Shown here: piece by piece, positions 1 to 7,297 of the stretch
Numbering within the stretch: the stretch's first letter is position 1
Layout of the letters: every line of letters starts with the position of its first letter
From: CAZCVI01 sp964502145
GTDB lineage: Bacteria > Acidobacteriota > Aminicenantia > UBA2199
Length of the DNA stretch: 23,221 nucleotides
NCBI GenBank assembly: GCA_964502145.1
Contig: CAZCVI010000109.1
Location: 1-23,221 of the forward strand
Reading direction: 5' to 3'
Program-made: the position numbers and the translations under genes
The notes under the pieces: model-generated
What the model was told of the DNA's origin: nothing
Databases searched by the model: none
The model's input: the letters and a program-made list of their open reading frames with translations, nothing else

Positions 1-574
1 AGATATTTTTTTAATGCGGTAATGGAAGGTGCCGTTCAAAAAACTGAATAGATACTTAAACGTGTATCTATCAAGGGAGCGTCATTTTATTTTTCTTTTT
101 CTGCTGTAAGATTATTGTATTTTTTTCATTTTTCTAATGCCCATTTTTATCATTCAATACGCCCAGGCAGCGTGTTAAGGGATAATTTTGAATCTACGGC
201 CAATTCGTTTTGTGTCATCTTTCACTATCTCCACGCCAATCACCTTTCCCTCCCCACCGCATTACCAAATTCCCCGCCTAACAAATACTTCTTTCCTAGT
301 AACTGTTCAGGCCATATGCTTTGAAGCTATATTCGGGTTATTTCAACATAATACCAAAGCATAAAAAAAAGAGAAATTCCACAGAATTATCCTTTCCGTG
401 AACGTACTCGACCACACGTTTTAGTAAATTCGGTAGGGTTACGGGTCCAGTGGTTTCAAAATAGTGAAGCCATTGAAATAATAGCCTATAGAATGATCCG
501 TCAGTTTGGTTTAGAATTATTTATGAGACTAAATTATGACCCCGTCAGTATCCCTGAACGTTTACCTAAGGCCC
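1..574. other. Gene-poor left edge
   Basis: I see no supportable gene here. Short reading frames exist but lack ribosome sites and recognisable motifs. A plus-strand frame ending at a TAG near 581-583 gives a protein-like string (containing RMIRQFGLELFMRLNYD) that could be the tail of a decayed gene, but I cannot name it. A copy of a dispersed 12-mer, gtaactgttcag, lies at 299-310 and also occurs at the ends of the element at 9403-9595. Confidence 0.5.
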
Positions 575-615
575 ACCCATAGGGTAGAAGTATCCAAAGT
601 TTCTACTCTATGGGT
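575..615. repeat. Hairpin next to the IS66 remnant
   Basis: Two 15-base arms (575-589 and 601-615) are inverted complements with one mismatch, acccatagggtagaa against acccatagagtagaa, around an 11-base loop. It lies 25 bases beyond the stop of the decayed IS66 transposase. It could be a terminator-like structure or part of the element end; there is no long T run in either direction. Confidence 0.6.
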
Positions 616-639
616 TAAAAATAGGCTATCGGCTTGGGG

Positions 640-1221
640 CTACCTTATAGGAATAAAGGGTTGCCCTCTGGTCACATCTTTGATGGCACCCAAAATTTTT
701 GCGCCATTCTTTCTTGCCGTGGAGATATAGGATATTGTCCTACAAAATTGCATTGCCCCTTGATCGCTTCTAAAGGTGCCGGATATTTTTTGACGGAGCT
801 TTATTATGCAAATGTCTCGTTCACCGGATTATTACTAAAAGGGACTATTAAGTTATACATGAACGCCAGTGCTGCCGCTTGATGGTTCTTGAGTCTATAG
901 AGAAGATTCAATGACTTTGATTTTATTTGACCCCCCCTCTTTTTTGAGGGAATACCGGGATCATTGGTTCCCGCTTGGCATTGAACTTTGTCTTTGGGGT
1001 GGCCACGACATCTTTTATTTCCAGAAGGAGGCGTTTCATTTGGGATGCCCAAGCGAATTTTTTTCCTCAATGAGAAAAAAAAGTTCCCTCAAATGGCGCT
1101 CATTGCATAAAGCATGATCACAGGGGTATTTTAGATATGGAGTCCAAAAATCATGGATAAGAACACCCTTGAAACCGGGTAAAATACCAATTGCATTGAT
1201 TGCTTCCTTGCCACGTTTCAT
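640..1221 (-). pseudogene. Decayed IS66-family transposase (C-terminal part)
   Basis: Three minus-strand segments in different frames line up with the C-terminal half of IS66 TnpC transposases. The first (about 1221-1040) contains KRGKEAINAIGILPGFKGV, then HDFWTPYLKY and CNERHLREL, the usual HDxWxxY...CNxHHLREL block. The second (about 920-830) contains NLLYRLKNHQ and VPFSNN, matching the family VPFxNNxAERD motif. The third (about 790-640) contains KISGTFRSDQGAMQFCRTIS and STARKNGAKIL and ends at a TAG at 640-642. Frameshifts separate the segments and stops follow VPFSNN, and the N-terminal half with the first catalytic Asp is missing. No intact tnpA or tnpB partner is present. This is a dead insertion sequence. 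Confidence 0.85.
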
Positions 1222-1267
1222 ATAGAACCCTTAAAAAGAGTTGTCGTCGGGGGCTGTTGAAGGGTTA

Positions 1268-1393
1268 AATAACACGCTGAAATTGACATTCAGAAAAACT
1301 TATGGATTTAGAACCTATACGGCTGCGGAAATACAGCGTTATCATGCATTGGGGAAGTTACCTGAACCAGAATTCACCCACAAATTGTTTTGA
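1268..1393 (+). pseudogene. C-terminal tail of a second transposase
   Basis: A plus-strand frame reads NNTLKLTFRKTYGFRTY, then HALGKLPEPEFTHKLF, and ends at a TGA at 1391-1393. The K..YGFR(T/N) string followed by a YHxLGxLPEP tail is typical of the C-terminus of DDE transposases resembling the ISL3 group. The subgroup is from memory and not firm. Nothing upstream in this frame continues the protein; the preceding bases belong to the opposite-strand IS66 debris. It is a truncated remnant. Confidence 0.5.
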
Positions 1394-1514
1394 GGAAGCA
1401 AAATAATTAACGATTTACCCAATGAATGGAAAAGCATCCACAACAGAGAAGGGATAGAGCGATCCATTTCGATTTACCATATTCTTCTTGACTTCCGAAT
1501 TTAGACATGGTCAT
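1394..1514. other. Short spacer without features
   Basis: Between the transposase tail and the toxin gene I see no gene, strong hairpin or promoter. Confidence 0.4.
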
Positions 1515-1739
1515 TTAAAGTGACAAAAACTCTTCTATCTCAATTCCAGCCTGTTTAATTATCGCACGTAATGTTCCATCGGGAATTGTGCCAGGATGAT
1601 TGGGAACCGTGGTTCGCCTTTTTGTTTCCACATTTTTCCAGATCTCATGACTGCCTTTGGCAAAACGGTCAAACTCAAATCCAGCTTTTCTTAATTTCCT
1701 TGTTGTGTCTTTGTAGGTAAAGCCGGAAAGTCTGGTCAA
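1515..1739 (-). CDS. hicA: HicA-family toxin (mRNA interferase)
   Basis: This 74-residue protein has the HicA/YcfA fold signature: an N-terminal helix (about 9-20), GF at 20-21, then KGSHEIW with the catalytic His at residue 31, followed by a basic strand (TKRRTTVPNHPG) and a C-terminal helix (TLRAIIKQAGIEIEEFL). HicA toxins are small double-stranded-RNA-binding-fold ribonucleases that cleave mRNA and are neutralised by HicB. The start appears to be TTG at 1739, with GGGAG at 1747-1751 as ribosome site; no in-frame ATG fits. The gene begins two bases after the hicB stop, so the two are co-transcribed. The order is antitoxin then toxin, the reverse of classic hicAB but known in the family. Confidence 0.88.
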   Translation of the reverse strand: MTRLSGFTYKDTTRKLRKAGFEFDRFAKGSHEIWKNVETKRRTTVPNHPGTIPDGTLRAIIKQAGIEIEEFLSL

Positions 1740-1741
1740 TC

Positions 1742-1981
1742 TTAAGCTCCCACTGGGATGGCGACATCCATCCTGAATTTACGTTTATTAACAGATTTAA
1801 AAGGAGGGAGATCACCATCTTCCACATAAGATTCGTAGAGTTTTCGGGCCACATCCTTCGCAATTTCTACGGTTTCATCAATGGTCCTTCCTTGGGAGAC
1901 CAAGCCGGGAACGTCATCGCTGGTCCCAAGATAAACCCCTTCTGGTAGTTTTTCTATATTTAATTTAAAAAGAATCTCCAT
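1742..1981 (-). CDS. hicB: HicB-family antitoxin
   Basis: This 79-residue protein has the partial RNase-H-like HicB fold: strand (ILFKLNIEKLPEGVYLGTS), then DDVPGLVSQGRTIDETVEIA, matching the family motif PG....G.T..EA. The C-terminal tail (KRKFRMDVAIPVGA) is short, so no full helix-turn-helix or ribbon-helix-helix DNA-binding domain is evident, as in short HicB forms. The ATG at 1981 has GGAGG at 1985-1989. It is the first gene of a two-gene operon with hicA and is expected to bind and block that toxin. Autoregulation is usual in the family, but I see no clear operator palindrome. Confidence 0.85.
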   Translation of the reverse strand: MEILFKLNIEKLPEGVYLGTSDDVPGLVSQGRTIDETVEIAKDVARKLYESYVEDGDLPPFKSVNKRKFRMDVAIPVGA

Positions 1982-1996
1982 ATTACCTCCATTGCT

Positions 1997-2025
1997 ATTA
2001 TAAAACGATATCCGCGTAAATGCAA
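1997..2025 (-). promoter_or_regulatory. Sigma70-type promoter of hicBA
   Basis: On the minus strand TTGCAT (2025-2020) and a perfect TATAAT (2002-1997) are separated by 17 bases. The expected transcription start is near 1990, which leaves only about ten bases before the hicB ATG, so the mRNA would begin at or just before the GGAGG ribosome site. The promoter lies between the aroC stop and hicB, so the toxin-antitoxin pair can be expressed independently of the aro operon. Confidence 0.75.
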
Positions 2026-2042
2026 CGATGAAATTTTAATTT

Positions 2043-3032
2043 TTATTGGATTCTTTTTATCTGTTGTTCCCGAAGCATCAGATCAGCTAACACAATAGCA
2101 GTAGCGTTCTCGATGATCACGGGCATACGTAACGCAATACAGGTGTCGTGACGACCTTCAATTTGCAGGGTGGTGAGAGTTCCGGTTTTGATATTAATCG
2201 TATTCTGCGGGCAGACGATGCTGGAAGTGGGTTTGACGGCAACACGGAAAAGTAACGGGTTCCCATTACTGATACCGCCATTAACTCCTCCTGCGAATTG
2301 GGTGGCGGTGTGACCGTTAATATTAATGATGGGATCATTGTGCTGCGAACCAGTCAAACGTGCGGCACTAAATCCTGAACCAAACTCAATTCCCTTGATG
2401 GCTGGAATGGAAAAAATAATGTGGCTGATGAGCGACTCGATACTATCAAAAAAAGGTTCGCCAAGTCCCACGGGCATGTGTTGTGCTTCACATTGAATAA
2501 TACCACCAATGGAATCCTGAGCGGTGATTGCTTTATCTATAGCAGTCTGAATATCTTTCTCTCCGCCGACTTCTAAGAGCGTAGCGGTCACAGTGATAGG
2601 AGCAATAATTTTTTTGGCAATCACTCCGGCGGCCACCAGACCAAGGGTCACGCGCCCGGAAAAATGCCCGCCACCTCGGGGATCATTGAAACCACCATAC
2701 TTCTTTAACGCGGTAAAGTCAGCATGACCGGGCCGGGGAACTTCTTTGAAGGCTTCATAATCCAAACTACGCCCATTGTTATTTTCAAAGCAGAGCAAAA
2801 TGGGTGCGCCTGTGGTTTTGTTTTGGAAAGTACCGCTTTTAATCACTGGTTTATCTTGTTCCTGTCGCGGCGTGGTGCCTTTGGCCCCGCTTTTGCGCCG
2901 TGATAGGTCGGCGATAAAATCTTCTTCCTGCAAAGATAAACCAGCGGGACACCCATCAATCAAGATACCAATCTCTTTGCCGTGGGATTCGCCATATATG
3001 GAAACATTGAATAATTGTCCGAATCTATTCAT
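2043..3032 (-). CDS. aroC: Chorismate synthase
   Basis: This enzyme converts EPSP to chorismate, the last shikimate step, using reduced FMN. The 329-residue protein is somewhat shorter than the usual 350-390. It shows the family blocks in order: YGESHG (13-18), RRKSGAKGTTPRQEQD (45-60), RPGHADF (100-106), GGGHFSGRVTLGL (120-132) and, near the C-terminus, RHDTCIALRMP followed by VLADLML. The usual SSARET block appears as FSGRVT, a variant form. The ATG at 3032 has a GGGGGA ribosome site just upstream and overlaps the end of aroA by 8 bases. It is the last gene of the aro operon, and I see no convincing terminator after it before the hicBA promoter. Confidence 0.96.
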   Translation of the reverse strand: MNRFGQLFNVSIYGESHGKEIGILIDGCPAGLSLQEEDFIADLSRRKSGAKGTTPRQEQDKPVIKSGTFQNKTTGAPILLCFENNNGRSLDYEAFKEVPRPGHADFTALKKYGGFNDPRGGGHFSGRVTLGLVAAGVIAKKIIAPITVTATLLEVGGEKDIQTAIDKAITAQDSIGGIIQCEAQHMPVGLGEPFFDSIESLISHIIFSIPAIKGIEFGSGFSAARLTGSQHNDPIININGHTATQFAGGVNGGISNGNPLLFRVAVKPTSSIVCPQNTINIKTGTLTTLQIEGRHDTCIALRMPVIIENATAIVLADLMLREQQIKRIQ

Positions 3033-4281
3033 AACTTTTCCCCCCTATAGATATATAATCTTCAAAAAAAGCCGGGTAAGACTTGGTCACACATTCATAA
3101 TTATGGATAATTACTTCCTGTCGTGCATTAATGGCCGCAATAGCCACAGCCATGGCAATCCGATGATCGTTGTGCGAATCCACAGCACCACCCAAAATAG
3201 GCCCACCAATAATCTCCATGGTATTCCCAATCACGCGAATAGTGGCACCCAACGCGGAAAACTCCTTCTGCAAGGTCTGGGCACGATTACTCTCTTTATC
3301 AGCCAAACGGTCAACACCGGAGAGAATAGTTTTGCCTTCACATTGACACGCCAAAGCGACCAACGGTGGGAAAAGATCGGGGCAATGAACAGCATCAAAC
3401 CGAAACGCACGCAACCGGTTCTTTTTTACCTGAATCGCGCTGGGAGAGATGAATACCTCGGCCCCAGCCTCTTGCAAGGCGTGGATAATCTTGCGATCTG
3501 CCTGGGTAGAAGAGGCATCCAAACCATTTATAGTGACTTGTCCACCAACAGCACCGGCCACGAGTAAAAACGCGGCACCACTCCAGTCTCCTTCCACCCA
3601 GTAACGGGGTTGCACGGGTACATACCGTTGCTTGCCTTTAATATAAAAAGTGTGATAGTTTTCGTGGGTCACAACCACATGAAAAGATTTTAGTATAGCC
3701 AGGGTCATATCAATGTAGGGGAAACTCTGCAGATTCTTGACGAGCAACCGTGAATCCCCTGACACTTTGGGCAAGGCCATCAGTAAACCAGTAAGAAACT
3801 GGGAACTGACTGAACCATCAACACAAGCTTGACCACCCGTTAATGGCCCGGTAACAGTCAATGGCGGCAACCCATTGGTGGTGGAAACTGTCACACCGAG
3901 TTGTTTGAGGGGTTCTTCAATCATGGCCACGGGACGATGCAACAGGGAACCTTCACCGGTGAGGGTCAACGATTGATTGGCCAGTGCGGCAATAGGGGTG
4001 AACAAACGAATGCCCAAGCCAGATTCGCCGCAGTTCAATACCTTTCCTGTGGGCGCAAAACCACCACGGATATAAATTTCCTTTTCTTTAATTGAAACGG
4101 TGGCCCCTAACTCCTGGATCACAGTTAGTGCAGCATTAGCATCATTGCTATAGGTAGGATTGATGATAGTGACGGGTGTATCTGTCAATAATGCCGCAGC
4201 AATAGCACGTTGCATCATGCTTTTGGAAGCAGGAGCAGTTACCGTACCGTTAATCGTGGAAGGTTTTAGTGATCTCTTCAT
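3025..4281 (-). CDS. aroA: EPSP synthase (3-phosphoshikimate 1-carboxyvinyltransferase)
   Basis: This enzyme transfers enolpyruvyl from PEP to shikimate-3-phosphate, step six to chorismate. With the ATG at 4281 it is 418 residues, the normal length. That start has AGGAAAG about seven bases upstream and puts the active-site ASKS block (18-21) where the family has it; an upstream frame extension to 4308 has no ribosome site and lies deep in aroE-aroK. Visible blocks are SKSMMQRAIAAALL (19-32), NCGESGLGIRLF (83-94), DGSVSSQFLTGLLMALP and DHRIAMAVAIAA. The common LGNAGT(A/T) PEP-site block is replaced by the CGESGLGIR form, seen in a divergent branch of the family. The gene overlaps the preceding gene by 32 bases and aroC by 8. 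Confidence 0.96.
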   Translation of the reverse strand: MKRSLKPSTINGTVTAPASKSMMQRAIAAALLTDTPVTIINPTYSNDANAALTVIQELGATVSIKEKEIYIRGGFAPTGKVLNCGESGLGIRLFTPIAALANQSLTLTGEGSLLHRPVAMIEEPLKQLGVTVSTTNGLPPLTVTGPLTGGQACVDGSVSSQFLTGLLMALPKVSGDSRLLVKNLQSFPYIDMTLAILKSFHVVVTHENYHTFYIKGKQRYVPVQPRYWVEGDWSGAAFLLVAGAVGGQVTINGLDASSTQADRKIIHALQEAGAEVFISPSAIQVKKNRLRAFRFDAVHCPDLFPPLVALACQCEGKTILSGVDRLADKESNRAQTLQKEFSALGATIRVIGNTMEIIGGPILGGAVDSHNDHRIAMAVAIAAINARQEVIIHNYECVTKSYPAFFEDYISIGGKSYE

Positions 4282-5611
4282 AAATCTTTCCTGCCACCGC
4301 CTCGGCATTTTTCTCGCTGTTTACGATCAGGTGCGCGGTGTGACCATAGTGGGGTAAGCGTTGCTGCAATAATGTGTCTACTTCGTTGGCCGGGTCCGGC
4401 CCCTCCAGTAACGGACGTGTGCCGGGTTGTAAGCGTCCAAGAGTAACCTCAGGGGAAGAATAGAGCCAGACAACCAGGGCATTGGAGGTTAATTGGACTT
4501 TATTTTCCTCGGACAGAACGGCCCCACCACCACACGCATAAACCACACCTTTACCGATTGGCGTGAACGCGTGCAATTCTTTTTTTAACATGGCCGCTTC
4601 CACCTTCCGAAAATAGGGTTCTCCTTTGGATTTAAAAATTTCCGCGATAGATTGTCCCTCGCGTTTTTCAATCTTCGCATCAAAATCTTTAAAAGTATAC
4701 CCCATTTTTTTTGCCAGAATTCTCCCCACAGTGGATTTACCACTGGCCATAAAACCAATCAGGGCAATTTTTTGTGGTTTCTCCCAGGAGCGGGTTAAAA
4801 TTGCTTTTCGCATGGTTTCCATGGCTTGTGGTCCTGGTTCGGCACCCGTGAAATACCCGAAAGTGGGAATAGCCTGGTTGAGCAACCATTCTTCACCGGG
4901 TATCACACGGCAACCGCGACGTTGGGCTTTGGCTACGAGGGGGGAATCTTTGTAATTGGCATCAAACACAACCAGTTCTTTTCTTAACCAAGTTTCTGGG
5001 ATAATATCCGCGTCTGGGGCCAGAGTAGCGATTAAAACATCGGCAGAGTTTAACAGGTGTTGCAGTGGTTCGAGGTCTTCGGCACGGCTACCAGTCATTT
5101 TTGCCGCAGACATGGCGTGTTCATAGGTGCGATTGACGATGACAACGTCAGCGCCAGCCCGCACCAGACCATAAGCAGCAGCACGCCCAGCCCCACCAGC
5201 ACCAAGAACGATGTAAGCACGATTGTTTATCGGGATATTGTGCCGCACGAGGGATTCCACAACACCGATAAAATCGGTATTGTACCCGATCAAACCATTA
5301 TCTTGCCGGATCACGGTATTCACGCCACCAATACGGGAAGCATGCGGGTCCACCATGTCGAGGTAGTCCATGATCTCCTTTTTAAAGGGGGCGGTGACAT
5401 TCATACCGGTTAAATGAAGTTGATTAAAAAGATATATGGCCTCGGCAGCACTGTCTGCGGCAATGCGGCAATAACAGTACCGAAAATGGAAGAGCCGGGG
5501 ATATTCCTGGAATACCATATTAAACATGGCCGGACTTTTACTGTGTAGGATTGGATTGCCAGTCACCGCAAAAGCGAATTGGTCGGGTAACAAGGGCTGG
5601 TGCTTGTTCAT
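4250..5611 (-). CDS. aroE-aroK: Shikimate dehydrogenase-shikimate kinase fusion
   Basis: This 453-residue bifunctional protein covers steps four and five. Residues 1-275 are shikimate dehydrogenase: SKS (24-26) binds shikimate, NVTAPFK has the catalytic Lys77, NTD has Asp113, and the NADP-binding GAGGAGRA lies at 137-144. Residues 281-453 are shikimate kinase: P-loop GFMASGKST (286-294), DFD (309-311), Arg335 in PYFRKVE, GGG (361-363) and the lid GTRPLL (397-402). Both halves keep their key residues, so both activities are likely. They are joined by a short linker (about 275-280) with no stop or frameshift. The ATG at 5611 overlaps the aroD stop in an ATGA. Fusing these consecutive steps is uncommon in bacteria, where AroE and AroK are usually separate. 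Confidence 0.95.
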   Translation of the reverse strand: MNKHQPLLPDQFAFAVTGNPILHSKSPAMFNMVFQEYPRLFHFRYCYCRIAADSAAEAIYLFNQLHLTGMNVTAPFKKEIMDYLDMVDPHASRIGGVNTVIRQDNGLIGYNTDFIGVVESLVRHNIPINNRAYIVLGAGGAGRAAAYGLVRAGADVVIVNRTYEHAMSAAKMTGSRAEDLEPLQHLLNSADVLIATLAPDADIIPETWLRKELVVFDANYKDSPLVAKAQRRGCRVIPGEEWLLNQAIPTFGYFTGAEPGPQAMETMRKAILTRSWEKPQKIALIGFMASGKSTVGRILAKKMGYTFKDFDAKIEKREGQSIAEIFKSKGEPYFRKVEAAMLKKELHAFTPIGKGVVYACGGGAVLSEENKVQLTSNALVVWLYSSPEVTLGRLQPGTRPLLEGPDPANEVDTLLQQRLPHYGHTAHLIVNSEKNAEAVAGKIYEEITKTFHD

Positions 5612-6279
5612 TTTAAAAGCTGGTAAATAGTTTCCATGGCCTTTTGGGGCAATTGACCGGGTGCGGTTTCCTGGCCCTCTTCAATAGATGCATAGGTAAA
5701 AGGTGCGCCTAAAAAAGGCGCGGCTACGCGAGTGATTTTACCTATTTCACCCATGGCAATCACCATGATATGCTTGGGAAAATCCGTTTTAGTCCTGAAA
5801 CACTTGAAATCGCATGAATATAAAGAAAGAAGACGGATACAGTCATCTATATTATGCGCCAAGCAAGCAATTTTTGCTATATCTGAAGCCCCAAGACAGA
5901 TGAACAGAATTTCATTCAAATCAAATTTCTTGGGGGTGCATTCAAAGTTATGATAGGAGCAAATCACCTTGCACCCTTTGGCGCGTGCGGCATCGAATAT
6001 GGAAAATCTATTTTCTACAGTTGCTTCCATTTCAATATCCACATAAGCCGCACCCGCATCAATGGCGGTCAGAAGGATTTCCACGCGCTGGGTTTCGCTC
6101 CGGTTGGCCGTGGGGCGACAGGTAGCGATAAGAGGAATTGGCAGAGAGAAAATAGCGCGGATTTCTTCGGGTGAAAGTTCAGCGCTGTCCAAGAGAATCT
6201 CGGCCATTTGTAGGTGCTGAGATTCAAGGAGTTTTGCGCATCGTTTGGGGGTAGGGTTATTGATACTGACACAAATCAT
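5608..6279 (-). CDS. aroD: 3-dehydroquinate dehydratase, type I
   Basis: This enzyme dehydrates 3-dehydroquinate to 3-dehydroshikimate through a Schiff base, step three. The 223-residue protein keeps Arg55 (TCRPT), catalytic His110 (CSYHNF), the Schiff-base Lys136 (SDIAKIA), Arg184 (GKITRVAAPFLG) and Gln209 (APGQL). The N-terminal substrate-binding block is unusual. Type I enzymes read E-x-R-x-D here (EWRVD in E. coli), but this protein has EILLD (27-31), with Leu29 (codon CTC) where the Arg is expected. A single base change from CGC would explain it. The gene overlaps aroB by 23 bases and aroE-aroK by 4, consistent with translational coupling. Confidence 0.92.
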   Translation of the reverse strand: MICVSINNPTPKRCAKLLESQHLQMAEILLDSAELSPEEIRAIFSLPIPLIATCRPTANRSETQRVEILLTAIDAGAAYVDIEMEATVENRFSIFDAARAKGCKVICSYHNFECTPKKFDLNEILFICLGASDIAKIACLAHNIDDCIRLLSLYSCDFKCFRTKTDFPKHIMVIAMGEIGKITRVAAPFLGAPFTYASIEEGQETAPGQLPQKAMETIYQLLK

Positions 6280-7297
6280 CTAATTCGGCCTCCAGGTCCG
6301 TGATAGCCATCTCTTCCACCACCGCGTGACCGATGGTGTCTAATAAAATAAAATGAATGGTCTCACCGTCTCTTTTTTTATCGCGACGAATAGCATTGTG
6401 GATTTGTTCCCGGTTCACAGAAACAGTGACAGGCAAGCCAAGGTGTGAGAGCAATGTAGTCAAACGTGTGCTATCGGCATAGGAGAGCATTTTTTTCTTG
6501 ACCGATAGCTGAGCTGCCAGGGCCATGCCAAGGCTGACTGCTTCGCCGTGGGGCAGGCCCTGACTTTTTTCCAAGGCGTGAGCAAAGGTATGACCGAAAT
6601 TTAATTTGCGGCGCTCCCCTTTTTCTGTCTCGTCTTTTTCCACGATAGCGGATTTGATGGCAATAGAATCGTAGACCAATCGTTCCAATATGACAGGGTT
6701 AAGTTTCAAGGCATCTTGATGGTGTTCTTCCAAGAAGCGGAACATGATCGGGTCAGCAATAACAGCATGTTTGACTACTTCAGCCATACCAAAAACCAGT
6801 TCATGGTGGGGTAAGGTATCGAATAGAGTCAAATCGCAAATGACAAAGCGGGGTTGTTGAAAAACACCGATAATATTTTTATAACCAATAAAATTAACGC
6901 CGTTTTTCCCGCCAACACTGGCATCCACTTGGGCAAGCAGGGTAGAGGAAACAAAACCAAAGGGCAAACCGCGCATAAAGGTAGAAGCGACAAACCCGGT
7001 GATATCACACACAACACCACCACCAATACCGACTACAAACCAGGAACGATCTATCTCTAATGCCAACATGTGCTGGTAAATAGTTTCCACGGTTTGCAGG
7101 GTTTTGATAGCATCTGTGCAGCCGATTTCAAAGACGTGAGCTGACTCTGGGAATTGGGAACGGTATAATGCAGCCACATTCTTATCGGTTATAATAAAGA
7201 CAGGTTTCCCCTGAACATAGTGGGGTAAATTAGCCAGGGATTCGCCTACTAATAGCTGTGAATACCCAGTACTGCCATGAATTTCAAACTTTTTCAT
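6257..7297 (-). CDS. aroB: 3-dehydroquinate synthase
   Basis: This NAD- and metal-dependent cyclase converts DAHP to 3-dehydroquinate, step two. The 346-residue protein shows GGGVVCDITGFVASTFMRG (92-110), AQVDASVGGKNGVN (122-135), GMAEVVKHA (170-178) with metal ligand Glu173, NFGHTFAHALE (233-243) with His236, and HGEAVSLGM (250-258) with His250. Length and all ligand positions are normal. The ATG at 7297 overlaps the stop of the DAHP synthase gene in an ATGA. It is the second gene of the aro operon. Confidence 0.97.
   Translation of the reverse strand: MKKFEIHGSTGYSQLLVGESLANLPHYVQGKPVFIITDKNVAALYRSQFPESAHVFEIGCTDAIKTLQTVETIYQHMLALEIDRSWFVVGIGGGVVCDITGFVASTFMRGLPFGFVSSTLLAQVDASVGGKNGVNFIGYKNIIGVFQQPRFVICDLTLFDTLPHHELVFGMAEVVKHAVIADPIMFRFLEEHHQDALKLNPVILERLVYDSIAIKSAIVEKDETEKGERRKLNFGHTFAHALEKSQGLPHGEAVSLGMALAAQLSVKKKMLSYADSTRLTTLLSHLGLPVTVSVNREQIHNAIRRDKKRDGETIHFILLDTIGHAVVEEMAITDLEAELDDLCQYQ

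Noticed and set aside
804..1117. Small open frames on both strands as genes
   Set aside because: The minus-strand frame is part of the broken IS66 transposase and the plus-strand frame is its shadow.
2776..3567. A 263-residue plus-strand open frame
   Set aside because: It is antisense to aroC and aroA, has no recognisable domain and no ribosome site; the minus-strand genes explain the sequence fully.
4281..4308. A longer aroA start at 4308
   Set aside because: The extra nine residues precede the conserved N-terminus and lack a ribosome site, while the ATG at 4281 has AGGAAAG.
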